From Prevotella sp. (GTDB taxonomy: Bacteria > Bacteroidota > Bacteroidia > Bacteroidales > Bacteroidaceae), in contig JAGAXW010000001.1 in assembly GCA_017847725.1 (NCBI GenBank), forward strand, positions 1 through 60,485: DNA of 60,485 nt, read 5' to 3'. Position numbers and translations under genes: made by a program. The notes beneath the pieces were generated by a model. The model was not told where the DNA came from and did no database searches. It saw only the letters and a program-made list of their open reading frames with translations. Shown here piece by piece: positions 26,589-35,057 of this stretch. Within the stretch, counting starts at the first letter, position 1, and each line of letters begins with the position of its first letter.

Positions 26589-28382
26589 ATGAACACATTT
26601 GAATTATTAGGTTTCGGACTCGATGCGTGGATAACCATTCTCACCGTCCTCTCCATGTTTTCCGTACTATTATTCACCAAATTACGAACCGATTTGGTAT
26701 TTCTCGGTGCCATCGGTGTACTCTATGTCACTGGAGTGCTCGACTCCAAAGAGGCATTTTCGGGCTTCAGTTCCACGTCGGTCGTTGTCATTGGCATCCT
26801 ATTTATCGTTGTGGCAGGCCTCACCCACACCGGTGTGTTACAGTGGATTGTCAAGCATCTGTTGGGCCAGCCCGACAGTTATGCCAAAGCTGTGGTACGC
26901 CTGATGCTGCCAGTGGCCGCTCTCAGCTCGTTTCTGAGCAACACTACCGTCGTGGCCCTCTTTGTAGGCATCGTCAAGATGTGGTCGAAGAAGTTGGATA
27001 TTTCACCTTCCAAATTGCTTATTCCCCTTAGTTATGCTTCAGGCATGGGTGGTGTCTGCACGCTGATTGGCACCCCACCCAACCTCATCATTTCAGGTCT
27101 CTACGCCGACCATACAGGCCAGATGATGAATGTCTTTGCCACACTGCTTCCAGGTTTGTTCTGTCTGGCCGTCGGTGTGCTGTCGGTCATCGCCATGCGC
27201 CGGTTATTGCCCAACCGTCAAGCCCCCGAGAGTGCCTTCGAAGCCACCTCTGAATATACCGTCGAGTTGTTAGTCCCGTCGGACAATTCCTATATCGGCC
27301 AGACCATTACCGAGGCTGGTTTGGACCATGTTCGCGGTGGTCAGCTGATTGAGCAGATTCACTACGACGACATCATTGTCATGGCCAACGGCAAAGAGCC
27401 TATTCTGGGTGGCGACCGTCTTATCTATGCTGGTCAGATCGACGAGATTCTCGACCTGAAAGAAAGCCACGGTCTGGTCAGCGCCGACCATCATGTTTTC
27501 AGCATCAATGAGATTGACACCCGCCGCCAGTTGAAGACTGCCTACGTCACCTTTGGCAGCACCCTTATCGGCAAGACCATTGCCAAGAGCAACTTCGAAC
27601 ACGCTAACAACATCACGTTAGTAGCCGTTGCACGTCGCGGCAAGCGCATCAGTCAGTCCCCCCGCGAAGTCGTACTAAAAGCCGGCGACACGCTGCTGCT
27701 CGAATGTCCTCCACACATGAACGCCGACAGTCTGCAAGCAGCCTCACAGATACACTTCTTCGACTCCAACGAGGTAGCCAACATCGGGACAGGCACATTC
27801 ATCTCTGCAACCATCATGATACTCATGGTTGTGCTCTCGGCTCTCAACGTGCTGCCACTGTTGCAGTGTGCCTTCATTGCTGCCGCTGCCATGCTCATTT
27901 TCCGCTGCTGTAGTCCCCAGCAGGCTATGAAAGCCATCAATGGTGAGATACTGATGGTCTTCGCCGGTTCTGTAGTCTTAGGACTGGCCATCCAGAAGAC
28001 CGGCATCGCCGAGCGCCTGGCATTCAGTATCCTTGACGTCTGTGGCGACAATCCCATAGTGGTAATGACCACCATCTGCTTGGTCGGCACCTTCATCACC
28101 GAGTTCATCTCCAACACTGCCGCCGGTGCCATGTTCTTCCCCATCATGTTCGAGTCGGCCGAGCAACTGGGCTATGAGCCCTACCCCTTCCTCATCGCCC
28201 TCATGATCAGCGTGAGCAGCAGTTTCGCCACCCCCATCGGGTCGCCTACTCACATGTTGGTGTACGGACCTGGTGGCTACCGCTTCAGCGACTTCATGCG
28301 TATCGGACTGCCCATGAACCTTATCATTCTGGCAGCCAACATCTTTATTGTCAACATCATATACCCCCTGTCACATCTGTAG
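26589..28382 (+). CDS. SLC13/CitT-type permease with two RCK_C domains
   Basis: 597 residues. About ten to twelve membrane helices in two halves (1-200 and about 395-597) around a cytoplasmic insert holding two RCK_C (TrkA-C) domains near 213-288 and 305-385 (each with an IGQTI/IGKTI-like core). The repeats SNTTVVALFVGIV and SNTAAGAMFFPIM are the substrate/Na+ hairpins of the DASS superfamily. Members move dicarboxylates, sulfate or other anions with sodium; the substrate is not predictable here. The start at 26589 is preferred because an upstream ATG (26559) sits in the hairpin. Confidence 0.82.
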   Translation: MNTFELLGFGLDAWITILTVLSMFSVLLFTKLRTDLVFLGAIGVLYVTGVLDSKEAFSGFSSTSVVVIGILFIVVAGLTHTGVLQWIVKHLLGQPDSYAKAVVRLMLPVAALSSFLSNTTVVALFVGIVKMWSKKLDISPSKLLIPLSYASGMGGVCTLIGTPPNLIISGLYADHTGQMMNVFATLLPGLFCLAVGVLSVIAMRRLLPNRQAPESAFEATSEYTVELLVPSDNSYIGQTITEAGLDHVRGGQLIEQIHYDDIIVMANGKEPILGGDRLIYAGQIDEILDLKESHGLVSADHHVFSINEIDTRRQLKTAYVTFGSTLIGKTIAKSNFEHANNITLVAVARRGKRISQSPREVVLKAGDTLLLECPPHMNADSLQAASQIHFFDSNEVANIGTGTFISATIMILMVVLSALNVLPLLQCAFIAAAAMLIFRCCSPQQAMKAINGEILMVFAGSVVLGLAIQKTGIAERLAFSILDVCGDNPIVVMTTICLVGTFITEFISNTAAGAMFFPIMFESAEQLGYEPYPFLIALMISVSSSFATPIGSPTHMLVYGPGGYRFSDFMRIGLPMNLIILAANIFIVNIIYPLSHL

Positions 28383-28386
28383 GAAT

Positions 28387-29238
28387 ATGGCAACGAGAAA
28401 AGGACTGGTATTAGAGGGCGGCGCCATGCGCGGCCTATGGACAGCAGGTGTCACCGACGTGATGATGGAGCACGGCATACAGCCCGATGCGCTCATCGGC
28501 GTGTCTGCAGGAGCCGCTTTCGGATGCAACTACAAGTCGCGCCAGCCTGGGCGCGCCATCCGCTACAACATGCGCTTCGCCAACGACAAGCGCTACAGCG
28601 GACTACATTCCCTGCTCACCACGGGTGACTACTTCAATGCCCAGTTCGGCTATCATATCGTACCCTACCAGTACGACCTCTTCGACATAGACGCCTTCTG
28701 CAGCAATCCCATGCAGTTTACCGTCGTATGCACCGATGTCGAGACGGGACAGCCCGTCTATCACGTTATCGACCATGTCGACTACGACGAGTTAGAGTGG
28801 CTGCGAGCTTCAGCCTCCATGCCGCTGGCCTCACGCGTGGTCGAGGTAGCAGGATGGCATCTGCTCGACGGAGGTGTCGCCGACAGCATCCCGCTACAGT
28901 ATTTCGAGTCGGCAGGCTACAAGCGCAACATCGTCATCCTCACTCAACCCCTGGGCTACCGCAAACAGCACAGCCGTCTCATGCCTCTTATGCGACTGGC
29001 CCTGCACCGTTATCCCCACATGGTCGAAGCGATGGACCGCCGCCACCTGATGTATAACCAACAGCTCGACTATGTCGCCGAGGCAGAACGGCTGGGCCGC
29101 TGTCTTGTCATCCGTCCCGACGAGAAAATACCCATCGGCCACATCTCGCACAACGCAAGCCAGATGCGCCACGTCTACGAACTCGGGCGCTCTGTCGGTC
29201 AGCGCTATATCGACCGTATCATCGAATTTTATCAATAA
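28387..29238 (+). CDS. Patatin-like phospholipase (YjjU-like)
   Basis: 283 residues. Ser-Asp dyad lipid acyl hydrolase: oxyanion loop GGAMRG (about 11-16), nucleophile elbow GVSAGA with Ser40, and the dyad Asp in LLDGGVADSIP near 161. No signal peptide, so likely cytoplasmic or peripheral on the inner membrane. Members hydrolyse phospholipids or other acyl esters. The start ATG at 28387 is 4 bases after the permease stop, and trmD follows 9 bases later, so these form one transcript. Confidence 0.85.
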   Translation: MATRKGLVLEGGAMRGLWTAGVTDVMMEHGIQPDALIGVSAGAAFGCNYKSRQPGRAIRYNMRFANDKRYSGLHSLLTTGDYFNAQFGYHIVPYQYDLFDIDAFCSNPMQFTVVCTDVETGQPVYHVIDHVDYDELEWLRASASMPLASRVVEVAGWHLLDGGVADSIPLQYFESAGYKRNIVILTQPLGYRKQHSRLMPLMRLALHRYPHMVEAMDRRHLMYNQQLDYVAEAERLGRCLVIRPDEKIPIGHISHNASQMRHVYELGRSVGQRYIDRIIEFYQ

Positions 29239-29247
29239 ACTTTACAC

Positions 29248-29925
29248 ATGCGAATAGACATCATCACCGTACTGCCCGAGATGCTCGAAGGCTTTGTACA
29301 TGAAAGCATACTGGCCCGTGCCGAAAAGAAAGGACTGGCCGAAATCCGACTGCACAATCTACGCGACTATACACTCGACAAGTGGCGCCGCGTCGACGAC
29401 TACCCCTACGGCGGCTCCGCCGGCATGGTGATGCAGTGCGAACCCATCGACCGCTGCATCAGTGCCCTGAAGGCCGAGCGCGACTACGACGAGGTCATCT
29501 TCACCTCACCCGACGGAGAGCGCTTCGACCAGCACATGGCCAACGACCTGTCGCTCAAGGGCAACCTCATCATACTGGCAGGCCACTACAAAGGCATCGA
29601 CCAGCGCGTCCGCGACCACCTCATCACCAAGGAGATCAGCATCGGCGACTTCGTGCTGACGGGCGGCGAGCTCGTGGCGGCCATGATTGCCGATGCCGTC
29701 GTGCGCGTTGTCCCCGGCGTCATCGGCGACGAGCAGAGTGCGCTCAGCGACTGTTTTCAGGACGATCTGCTGGCGGCTCCCATCTATACACGCCCAGCCG
29801 ACTACAAAGGATGGAAGGTGCCCGACATCCTGCTGTCAGGTAACGAGGCCAAGATACGCAACTGGGAACTGGAGCAGGCCATGGAGCGCACCCGTCGTCT
29901 ACGTCCCGACCTACTTAAAGAGTAG
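29248..29925 (+). CDS. trmD: tRNA (guanine37-N1)-methyltransferase TrmD
   Basis: 225 residues. SPOUT-class enzyme that methylates G37 next to the anticodon and prevents frameshifting. Visible: [29 protein letters not shown], the trefoil-knot segments [12 protein letters not shown] and [16 protein letters not shown], and the C-terminal [19 protein letters not shown]. Length is at the short end of the family. Here it is not in the usual ribosomal gene setting but last in a guaD/permease/patatin string. Confidence 0.96.
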   Translation: MRIDIITVLPEMLEGFVHESILARAEKKGLAEIRLHNLRDYTLDKWRRVDDYPYGGSAGMVMQCEPIDRCISALKAERDYDEVIFTSPDGERFDQHMANDLSLKGNLIILAGHYKGIDQRVRDHLITKEISIGDFVLTGGELVAAMIADAVVRVVPGVIGDEQSALSDCFQDDLLAAPIYTRPADYKGWKVPDILLSGNEAKIRNWELEQAMERTRRLRPDLLKE

Positions 29926-29987
29926 CGCCCCATCCCATTTTAAAACTTTTTATAGTACAAAGCGGCGGATTTTTGACAAATAATGAT

Positions 29988-29995
29988 TATCTTTG
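29988..29995 (+). promoter_or_regulatory. Candidate -7 box for the aminopeptidase P gene
   Basis: TATCTTTG matches the consensus and lies 38 bases before the ATG at 30034. No TTTG at the ideal distance. Confidence 0.45.
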
Positions 29996-30033
29996 CGAAC
30001 AAATTATAACGTTATAAGCTTTTTGCACGTATT

Positions 30034-31422
30034 ATGTTCAGTAAAGAGACATATATTCAGCGCCGGTCTGTGCTGAAACAATTGGTGGGCCAAGGTATTG
30101 TCGTCCTGTTCGGCAACAACGAGGCCCCCTGCAACTATCCGTCCAACTGCTATGCCCCCATGAGGCAGGACTCCACCTTCCTCTACTTCTTCGGCCAACA
30201 CCGCGACGGACTGGTAGGTGTCATCGACATCGACAATGACGAGGAGTGGCTCTTCGGCGACGACATTGACGTCGAAGATATCGTATGGATGGGCTTCACG
30301 CCTTCAGTAGCCGACCTGGCTGCAGAGGTGGGCGTCCAGAAGACGGCCCCACTAAAGTCACTCGCTTCCCACCTCTCGCCACACGCCACCAATAATATCC
30401 ACTTCCTGCCGCCTTACCGCCATGACACGAAGATTCTGATTATGGACCTGTTGGGCATTCACCCTTCCAAGCAAAAGGAAGCCGCCTCGTTGCCCCTTAT
30501 CAAGGCCGTCGTCAAGATGCGCGCCACCAAGGAGCCACAGGAGATAGCCGCCATCGACCGTGCCTGCAACGTAGGCTACACGATGCACACCACTGCCCAA
30601 CGGCTCATTCGTCCGGGCATCACAGAGCGCTATGTGGGCGGACAGGTTGACGGTGTGGCCCGCTCACAGGCCAGCGGCACCAGCTTTGCCACCATTTTCT
30701 CACAGCATGGTGAGATTATGCACGGCAGTCCCACCGAGTCGCCACTTGAGACTGGGCGTCTGGCTCTCTGCGATGCAGGCTGTGAGCTCGACGACTATTG
30801 CTCTGACCACACGCGCACCATGCCTGTCAGCGGCCGCTTCACGCAGCGCCAGTTGGAGATATACTCTATCGTCGAGGCCTGCCACGACTACGTTCTCGAG
30901 GTGGCCAAGCCCGGGGTACGCTATCTGGACGTACACATGGCAGTCTGCCGCATGATGACCGACCGCCTTAAGGAACTGGGGCTCATGCGCGGCGATACCG
31001 ACGAGGCCGTACATGCAGGAGCCCACGCCATGTTCCTGCCCCACGGACTGGGCCACATGATGGGTATGGACGTACACGACATGGAGGGTTTGGGACAGAT
31101 ATACGTAGGTTTCGACGATGAGACACGCCCCAATCTCTCCCAATTCGGCACCAACTGCCTACGCATGGGTCGCCGTCTTGAAGAGGGTTTTGTCGTCACC
31201 GACGAGCCGGGCATCTACTTCATCCCCCAGCTTATCGATGAGTGGCGCTCCTCGGGGCACTGTGCTGAGTTCCTCAACTTCGACAAACTTGAGACCTACA
31301 AGGATTTTGGCGGCATCCGCATCGAGGACGATGTGCTCATTACCGCTGACGGGTGCCGGTTCCTCGGTGACCGTCGCATCCCCTACCACCCCCAGGAGCT
31401 CGAAGCCTTTATGGCACAATAA
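30034..31422 (+). CDS. pepP: Aminopeptidase P family metallopeptidase (M24B)
   Basis: 462 residues. Removes N-terminal residues before proline. N-terminal creatinase-like domain (1-165) and C-terminal pita-bread domain with all five metal ligands: two Asp in CDAGCELDDYCSDHTRT, His in PHGLGHMMGMDVHD, Glu in VTDEPGIYF and Glu in GIRIEDDVL. No signal peptide, so cytoplasmic. First of three same-strand genes for protein or peptide breakdown and an exported YhcH-like protein. Confidence 0.92.
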   Translation: MFSKETYIQRRSVLKQLVGQGIVVLFGNNEAPCNYPSNCYAPMRQDSTFLYFFGQHRDGLVGVIDIDNDEEWLFGDDIDVEDIVWMGFTPSVADLAAEVGVQKTAPLKSLASHLSPHATNNIHFLPPYRHDTKILIMDLLGIHPSKQKEAASLPLIKAVVKMRATKEPQEIAAIDRACNVGYTMHTTAQRLIRPGITERYVGGQVDGVARSQASGTSFATIFSQHGEIMHGSPTESPLETGRLALCDAGCELDDYCSDHTRTMPVSGRFTQRQLEIYSIVEACHDYVLEVAKPGVRYLDVHMAVCRMMTDRLKELGLMRGDTDEAVHAGAHAMFLPHGLGHMMGMDVHDMEGLGQIYVGFDDETRPNLSQFGTNCLRMGRRLEEGFVVTDEPGIYFIPQLIDEWRSSGHCAEFLNFDKLETYKDFGGIRIEDDVLITADGCRFLGDRRIPYHPQELEAFMAQ

Positions 31423-31449
31423 GAAAATCACGAAAAAAAAATAACAACT

Positions 31450-32652
31450 ATGAAGAAACTATTATCACTCGCACTGCTCGCCCTCATTGCAGCAGGTGCA
31501 CATGCTGCTGGCAAGAAAGACTCTGTCAACAGCAACAAGCCCGTATTCACCGTAGTGAAGCAGAACCCTATCACCAGCATCAAAGACCAGAACCGCTCTG
31601 GCACGTGCTGGGACTACTCCACTCTTTCTTATTTCGAGTCGGAGATTTTGAAGAAGACCGGCAAGACCTACGACCTCTGCGAGTCGTTTGTAGCCAACAA
31701 GACCTATATGGACCGCGCTGTCCAATTTGTCCGCCTACATGGCGACTGCCAGTTTGCACAGGGCGGATCGGCCTACGATGTCCACTACGTGCTACAGCAC
31801 TACGGCATCTGCCCTGAGGATGCCATGCCGTTCCCCGGCTCACTCTATGGCGACTCACTCAACAACTTCAGCGAGTTCTTTGCCGTCATGTCGCCTTATG
31901 TCAACGGCATTGCCAACAGCAAGAGCAAGAAACTCTCCACGCAGTGGAAAGTCGGTTTGCAAGGCATCCTCGACGCCTATCTCGGCAAATGTCCCGAGGA
32001 GTTCACCTACGAGGGCAAGAAGTACACTCCGAAGACCTTTGCAGCCAGTCTCGGCCTCGACTGGAACGACTATGTCAGCATCACCAGCTACACCCACCAC
32101 CCCTTCTACTCGGCCTTTGCCGTAGAGGTGCAGGACAACTGGCGCAACCCGCTGAGCTATAACGTGCCCATCGACGAGATGGTCGAGATTATTGACAACG
32201 CCATCATGAACGGCTATACCGTAGCCTGGGGCGGCGACGTGTCGAGCGACGGCTTCACACGCAAGGGCGTGGCCTATGCCATCGACGCCAAGAAGACGCA
32301 GAGCATGCAGGGCAGCGACATGGCCCACTGGCTCAAGCTCACCGCCGCCAAGAAGAAAAACATCATCGACTCGCTGGGCTGCAAGGTACCCGAAATCGTA
32401 CCCACTCAGGAGCAGCGTCAGAAAGACTTCGACAGCTGGGAGCTCACCGACGACCACGGCATGCTCATCTTCGGCATTGCCAAGGACCAGAACGGCAAGG
32501 AATACTACATGGTCAAGAACTCATGGGGTGAGACCGGCGACTATAAAGGTATCTGGTATATGACCAAGAATTTCATCGCCGCCTATACCATGGACTATAC
32601 CGTTAACAAGAACGCCATCCCCAAGAAGATACGTAAGAAACTCGGCCTCTAA
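31450..32652 (+). CDS. Exported C1-family cysteine peptidase (bleomycin hydrolase-like)
   Basis: 400 residues with a signal peptide (MKKLLSLALLALIAAGAHA). Papain-fold aminopeptidase C type: nucleophile Cys53 in KDQNRSGTCW, His336 in TDDHGMLIFG and Asn357 in MVKNSWGE. Classical PepC/bleomycin hydrolases are cytoplasmic; this one carries an export signal, so it probably works in the periplasm or outside the cell. Begins 27 bases after the aminopeptidase P gene. Confidence 0.9.
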   Translation: MKKLLSLALLALIAAGAHAAGKKDSVNSNKPVFTVVKQNPITSIKDQNRSGTCWDYSTLSYFESEILKKTGKTYDLCESFVANKTYMDRAVQFVRLHGDCQFAQGGSAYDVHYVLQHYGICPEDAMPFPGSLYGDSLNNFSEFFAVMSPYVNGIANSKSKKLSTQWKVGLQGILDAYLGKCPEEFTYEGKKYTPKTFAASLGLDWNDYVSITSYTHHPFYSAFAVEVQDNWRNPLSYNVPIDEMVEIIDNAIMNGYTVAWGGDVSSDGFTRKGVAYAIDAKKTQSMQGSDMAHWLKLTAAKKKNIIDSLGCKVPEIVPTQEQRQKDFDSWELTDDHGMLIFGIAKDQNGKEYYMVKNSWGETGDYKGIWYMTKNFIAAYTMDYTVNKNAIPKKIRKKLGL

Positions 32653-32662
32653 CCCCTGCCTC

Positions 32663-33268
32663 ATGAAGAAGTACCTGTTACTACTGACGCTGGCCACCCT
32701 AACGGTAGCCCTCAATGCACAAACTCCTTGCGAGGTCAACAGTTGGATGAAAAGCGGTGCCTGGCGCAACGAATTCACTAAGGCCGATGCCCACAAGTCG
32801 CTCAACGTCAGCGAGTTCTATGCACAGTATCACAAGAACCCCGACCAGTGGTACGCCCTGTTCCAGTGGTTGCGCACCACCGACCTCGCCGCCATCCCCA
32901 AGGGCAAGCACCCCATCCCCAACTCCACCCTCGTGGCCAGTGTTGAGGACTCTGAGAACCAGCCCTTAGAGAAGCGCAACACGGAGAGCCACCGCAAGAA
33001 GATTGACTTCCAGCTGGTGGTGAAGGGTACTGAGGGCTTTGCCCTGCTCGACCACGAGTCGAGCACCGTCAAGAATCCCTACGACGAGAAGAAAGACGTG
33101 ATGCGATACAACTTCGCACCTGAGAAGACCCACTTCTTCGATGTCAAGGCCGGCCAGTTTGTCATCTTCTTCCCCTCCGACTGGCACATTGCCAAACTGA
33201 ATAACAAGAAGAAGAACGGCGACCAGCAGATTCGCGTCATCGTCGTCAAGATGGACTACAAGGAATAA
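32663..33268 (+). CDS. Exported YhcH/YjgK/YiaL-family protein
   Basis: 201 residues. A signal peptide (MKKYLLLLTLATLTVALNAQ) precedes a YhcH/YjgK/YiaL (DUF386) cupin: NTESHRKKIDFQLVVKGTEG, YDEKKDVMRY and FVIFFPSDWHIAKL. Characterised relatives bind sugars and include sugar anomerases and the EbgC beta-galactosidase subunit; they are mostly cytoplasmic, so the signal peptide is unusual. Ten bases after the C1 peptidase gene. Its last 13 bases overlap the cbiB remnant on the other strand. Confidence 0.8.
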   Translation: MKKYLLLLTLATLTVALNAQTPCEVNSWMKSGAWRNEFTKADAHKSLNVSEFYAQYHKNPDQWYALFQWLRTTDLAAIPKGKHPIPNSTLVASVEDSENQPLEKRNTESHRKKIDFQLVVKGTEGFALLDHESSTVKNPYDEKKDVMRYNFAPEKTHFFDVKAGQFVIFFPSDWHIAKLNNKKKNGDQQIRVIVVKMDYKE

Positions 33269-33483
33269 GGTATTACCACCAATAGCACGCCCATCACCTC
33301 AGCCAGTCGGTTGACACGGATGGCACGCAGCATATCGGCAGTAGTGAGCAGACGCTCGTTGCTGCCGATATATGGTTTTTCGAACAGTTCTCCGAAATAG
33401 TAGTGCGGTCCGCCGAACCGACAGTCGAGGATGCCGGCCAGTGCCGCCTCTGGGTAGCCGCTGTTCGGAGAGGCATGTCGGCT
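33256..33483 (-). pseudogene. cbiB: 3' remnant of cbiB (adenosylcobinamide-phosphate synthase)
   Basis: 75 sense codons without a start codon, beginning immediately after the cbiA TGA and in the same frame. The text SRHASPNSGYPEAALAG, CRFGGPHYYFGEL, EKPYIG and RAIRVNRLAEVM is the conserved C-terminal part of CbiB/CobD, an integral membrane enzyme of about 310 residues that attaches aminopropanol to cobyric acid. The first roughly 235 residues are missing. No stop or frameshift interrupts the tail, so loss looks recent. Recognition is by motif memory. Confidence 0.8.
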
Positions 33484-34725
33484 TCATAGCTGATATAGAT
33501 GGGTATAACTGGCTAAAACGTTCTTGTATCTGAAGACGGGGGTGTCTACCGGCTCACCCTTGGCATTATACACCTGCGTCACTGATGTCGGCACATCACC
33601 CATAAACTGCGAATAGTGAAACTCATGGCCGCGATACTCCCTGCCGTCGAGCAGAAAGCTGCGGTAGCCCAGCGACAGTTTGCGGTCAGCCCGTCGCGCC
33701 GTAATGCTGTAAGGCAGCACACCGCACATGGCATAGTCGCCCTCATCGGTGACGATATGCTGGCAGAGGTACATCATGCCCCCGCACTCAGCCACTACTC
33801 GTCCACCCCGCTCGGCATAGTCGCGAACAGCCCTGCGGCAGGCCTCATTGGCCGTCAGCGCAGTAGCATGCTTCTCTGGATAGCCACCAGGCAAGTAGAG
33901 CAGGTCGGCATCAGACAGTTGCGGCACCTCTCGCTCGGGGTCGAAAAAGGTGACTGATGTGCAATGGTCTATCACCTCCTGATAGAGAAAAGAGAAGGCC
34001 TCGTTGTTGCGGGCTATCACGACATGCCTACCATCGGGTTGTCCAATGGCCTGCGACGGCTCTGGGTACTCCTCGCCGTGCAGCGTGAGCAATTGCTGCC
34101 AGTCCAAGTGAGTTTCCAACATGTCGACGAGCCGCTGGCCGTCAGCCTGCTCCGAGAAGTCGAGGCCCAGATAGCGTGAGCCCTGCTCGAGGGCGGCATC
34201 CTTTGGCAAGAAGCCGATACAACGCAGGTGCAAATCGTCGCACACCTGACGCAGCATCTGCTGGTGGCGCTGACTGCTCACCTTGTTGAAGATGACACCC
34301 GCAATGTTCACGTCCGGCCGGAAACCGACGAATCCCGACAGCAGGGCGGCCATGCTGTAGGCTGCCGACCGTGCGTCGACCACCATCACTACGGGCAAAT
34401 GCAACACGCGGGCCACATCGGACGACGAGCCTCGGTCGCGGTCGTAGCCATCGTACAAGCCCATCATGCCCTCCACCACGCAGATGTCAGCATCCGTTCC
34501 GTAGTATCCGAAGAGTTCTCTGACGTGCTGAGGTGTAGCCATGAAGGTGTCGAGGTTCACACTGGGACGTCCACATACAGCCTCGTGAAACTTGGTATCG
34601 ATATAGTCCGGTCCACACTTGAATGGCTGAACCTTGTATCCCTTCTGCACCAGCAATGCCATGAGCCCTCTGGCAACGGTTGTCTTGCCAGAGCCACTTG
34701 TCGGTGCTGCTATCAGGAATGACAT
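33484..34725 (-). CDS. cbiA: Cobyrinate a,c-diamide synthase CbiA
   Basis: 413 residues. ATP- and glutamine-dependent amidation of the a and c side chains of the corrin ring. N-terminal P-loop domain with APTSGSGKTTVARG (about 6-19) and VVEGMMGLYDG; C-terminal class I glutaminase with catalytic Cys in VVAECGGMMYLC and LPGGYPEKH. The start MSFLIAAP at 34725 is chosen because the longer frame begins at a TTG inside the -7 promoter box. Divergent from btuB. With CbiD, CbiG and CbiK present the route is the early-cobalt (anaerobic) one, so the cbi name is preferred over cobB. Confidence 0.92.
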   Translation of the reverse strand: MSFLIAAPTSGSGKTTVARGLMALLVQKGYKVQPFKCGPDYIDTKFHEAVCGRPSVNLDTFMATPQHVRELFGYYGTDADICVVEGMMGLYDGYDRDRGSSSDVARVLHLPVVMVVDARSAAYSMAALLSGFVGFRPDVNIAGVIFNKVSSQRHQQMLRQVCDDLHLRCIGFLPKDAALEQGSRYLGLDFSEQADGQRLVDMLETHLDWQQLLTLHGEEYPEPSQAIGQPDGRHVVIARNNEAFSFLYQEVIDHCTSVTFFDPEREVPQLSDADLLYLPGGYPEKHATALTANEACRRAVRDYAERGGRVVAECGGMMYLCQHIVTDEGDYAMCGVLPYSITARRADRKLSLGYRSFLLDGREYRGHEFHYSQFMGDVPTSVTQVYNAKGEPVDTPVFRYKNVLASYTHLYQL

Positions 34726-34735
34726 TTTCACACTG

Positions 34736-34743
34736 CAAAGGTA
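34736..34743 (-). promoter_or_regulatory. Candidate -7 box for cbiA
   Basis: The minus strand reads TACCTTTG and ends 10 bases before the cbiA ATG, implying a leader of only a few bases and no room for a riboswitch on this side. No TTTG at the ideal -33 distance. Confidence 0.5.
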
Positions 34744-34816
34744 CAAAAATCTTGCTATTTATATCAGATAATACCAAAATTTTCACCATTCACTTTTCTC
34801 TTTTCATTTTTTTTCG

Positions 34817-34824
34817 TACCTTTG
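34817..34824 (+). promoter_or_regulatory. Candidate -7 box for the btuB transcript
   Basis: TACCTTTG immediately upstream of the cobalamin riboswitch. Transcription would begin near 34828, so the aptamer starts at the 5' end of the RNA. Confidence 0.5.
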
Positions 34825-34832
34825 CACCTTGA

Positions 34833-35003
34833 ATTAGGCAATCTGGTGGCTGAATGCCGCCATGATGAAAGGGAATCTGGTGAAAATCCAGAACTGTACC
34901 TGCAGCTGTAATCCTCTTTATAATGTGGTCTGCTTGTATAACGCCACTGACACACAAGTCGGGAAGGTAAAGTAGACTGAGGAGAGTCAGAAGACCTGCC
35001 ACC
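34833..35003 (+). promoter_or_regulatory. Cobalamin riboswitch upstream of btuB
   Basis: The conserved aptamer blocks occur in order: AAAGGGAATCTGGTGAAAA followed by TCCAGAACTG near 34868-34898, GCAGCTGTAAT near 34902, the B12 box GCCACTG at 34943-34949, then GGGAAGG and the closing GAGTCAGAAGACCTGCC ending at 35000. This fits the AdoCbl/MeCbl-sensing class (Rfam Cobalamin family). About 55 bases separate it from the btuB ATG. No clear U-tract terminator follows, so control is more likely at translation or through Rho. Exact borders are approximate. Confidence 0.88.
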
Positions 35004-35057
35004 ATTACAGAATAAGCGCGTTCAGGAACAAACGTAGCAGAAAGAGATTTTGACGAC

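Noticed and set aside
34726-34746. Longer N-terminus MYLCSVK for cbiA
   Set aside because: It begins at a TTG inside the -7 promoter box (TTGTACCTTTGC reads MYLC or similar when translated). The same false extension appears at carB, cbiHC and the DMP19 gene.
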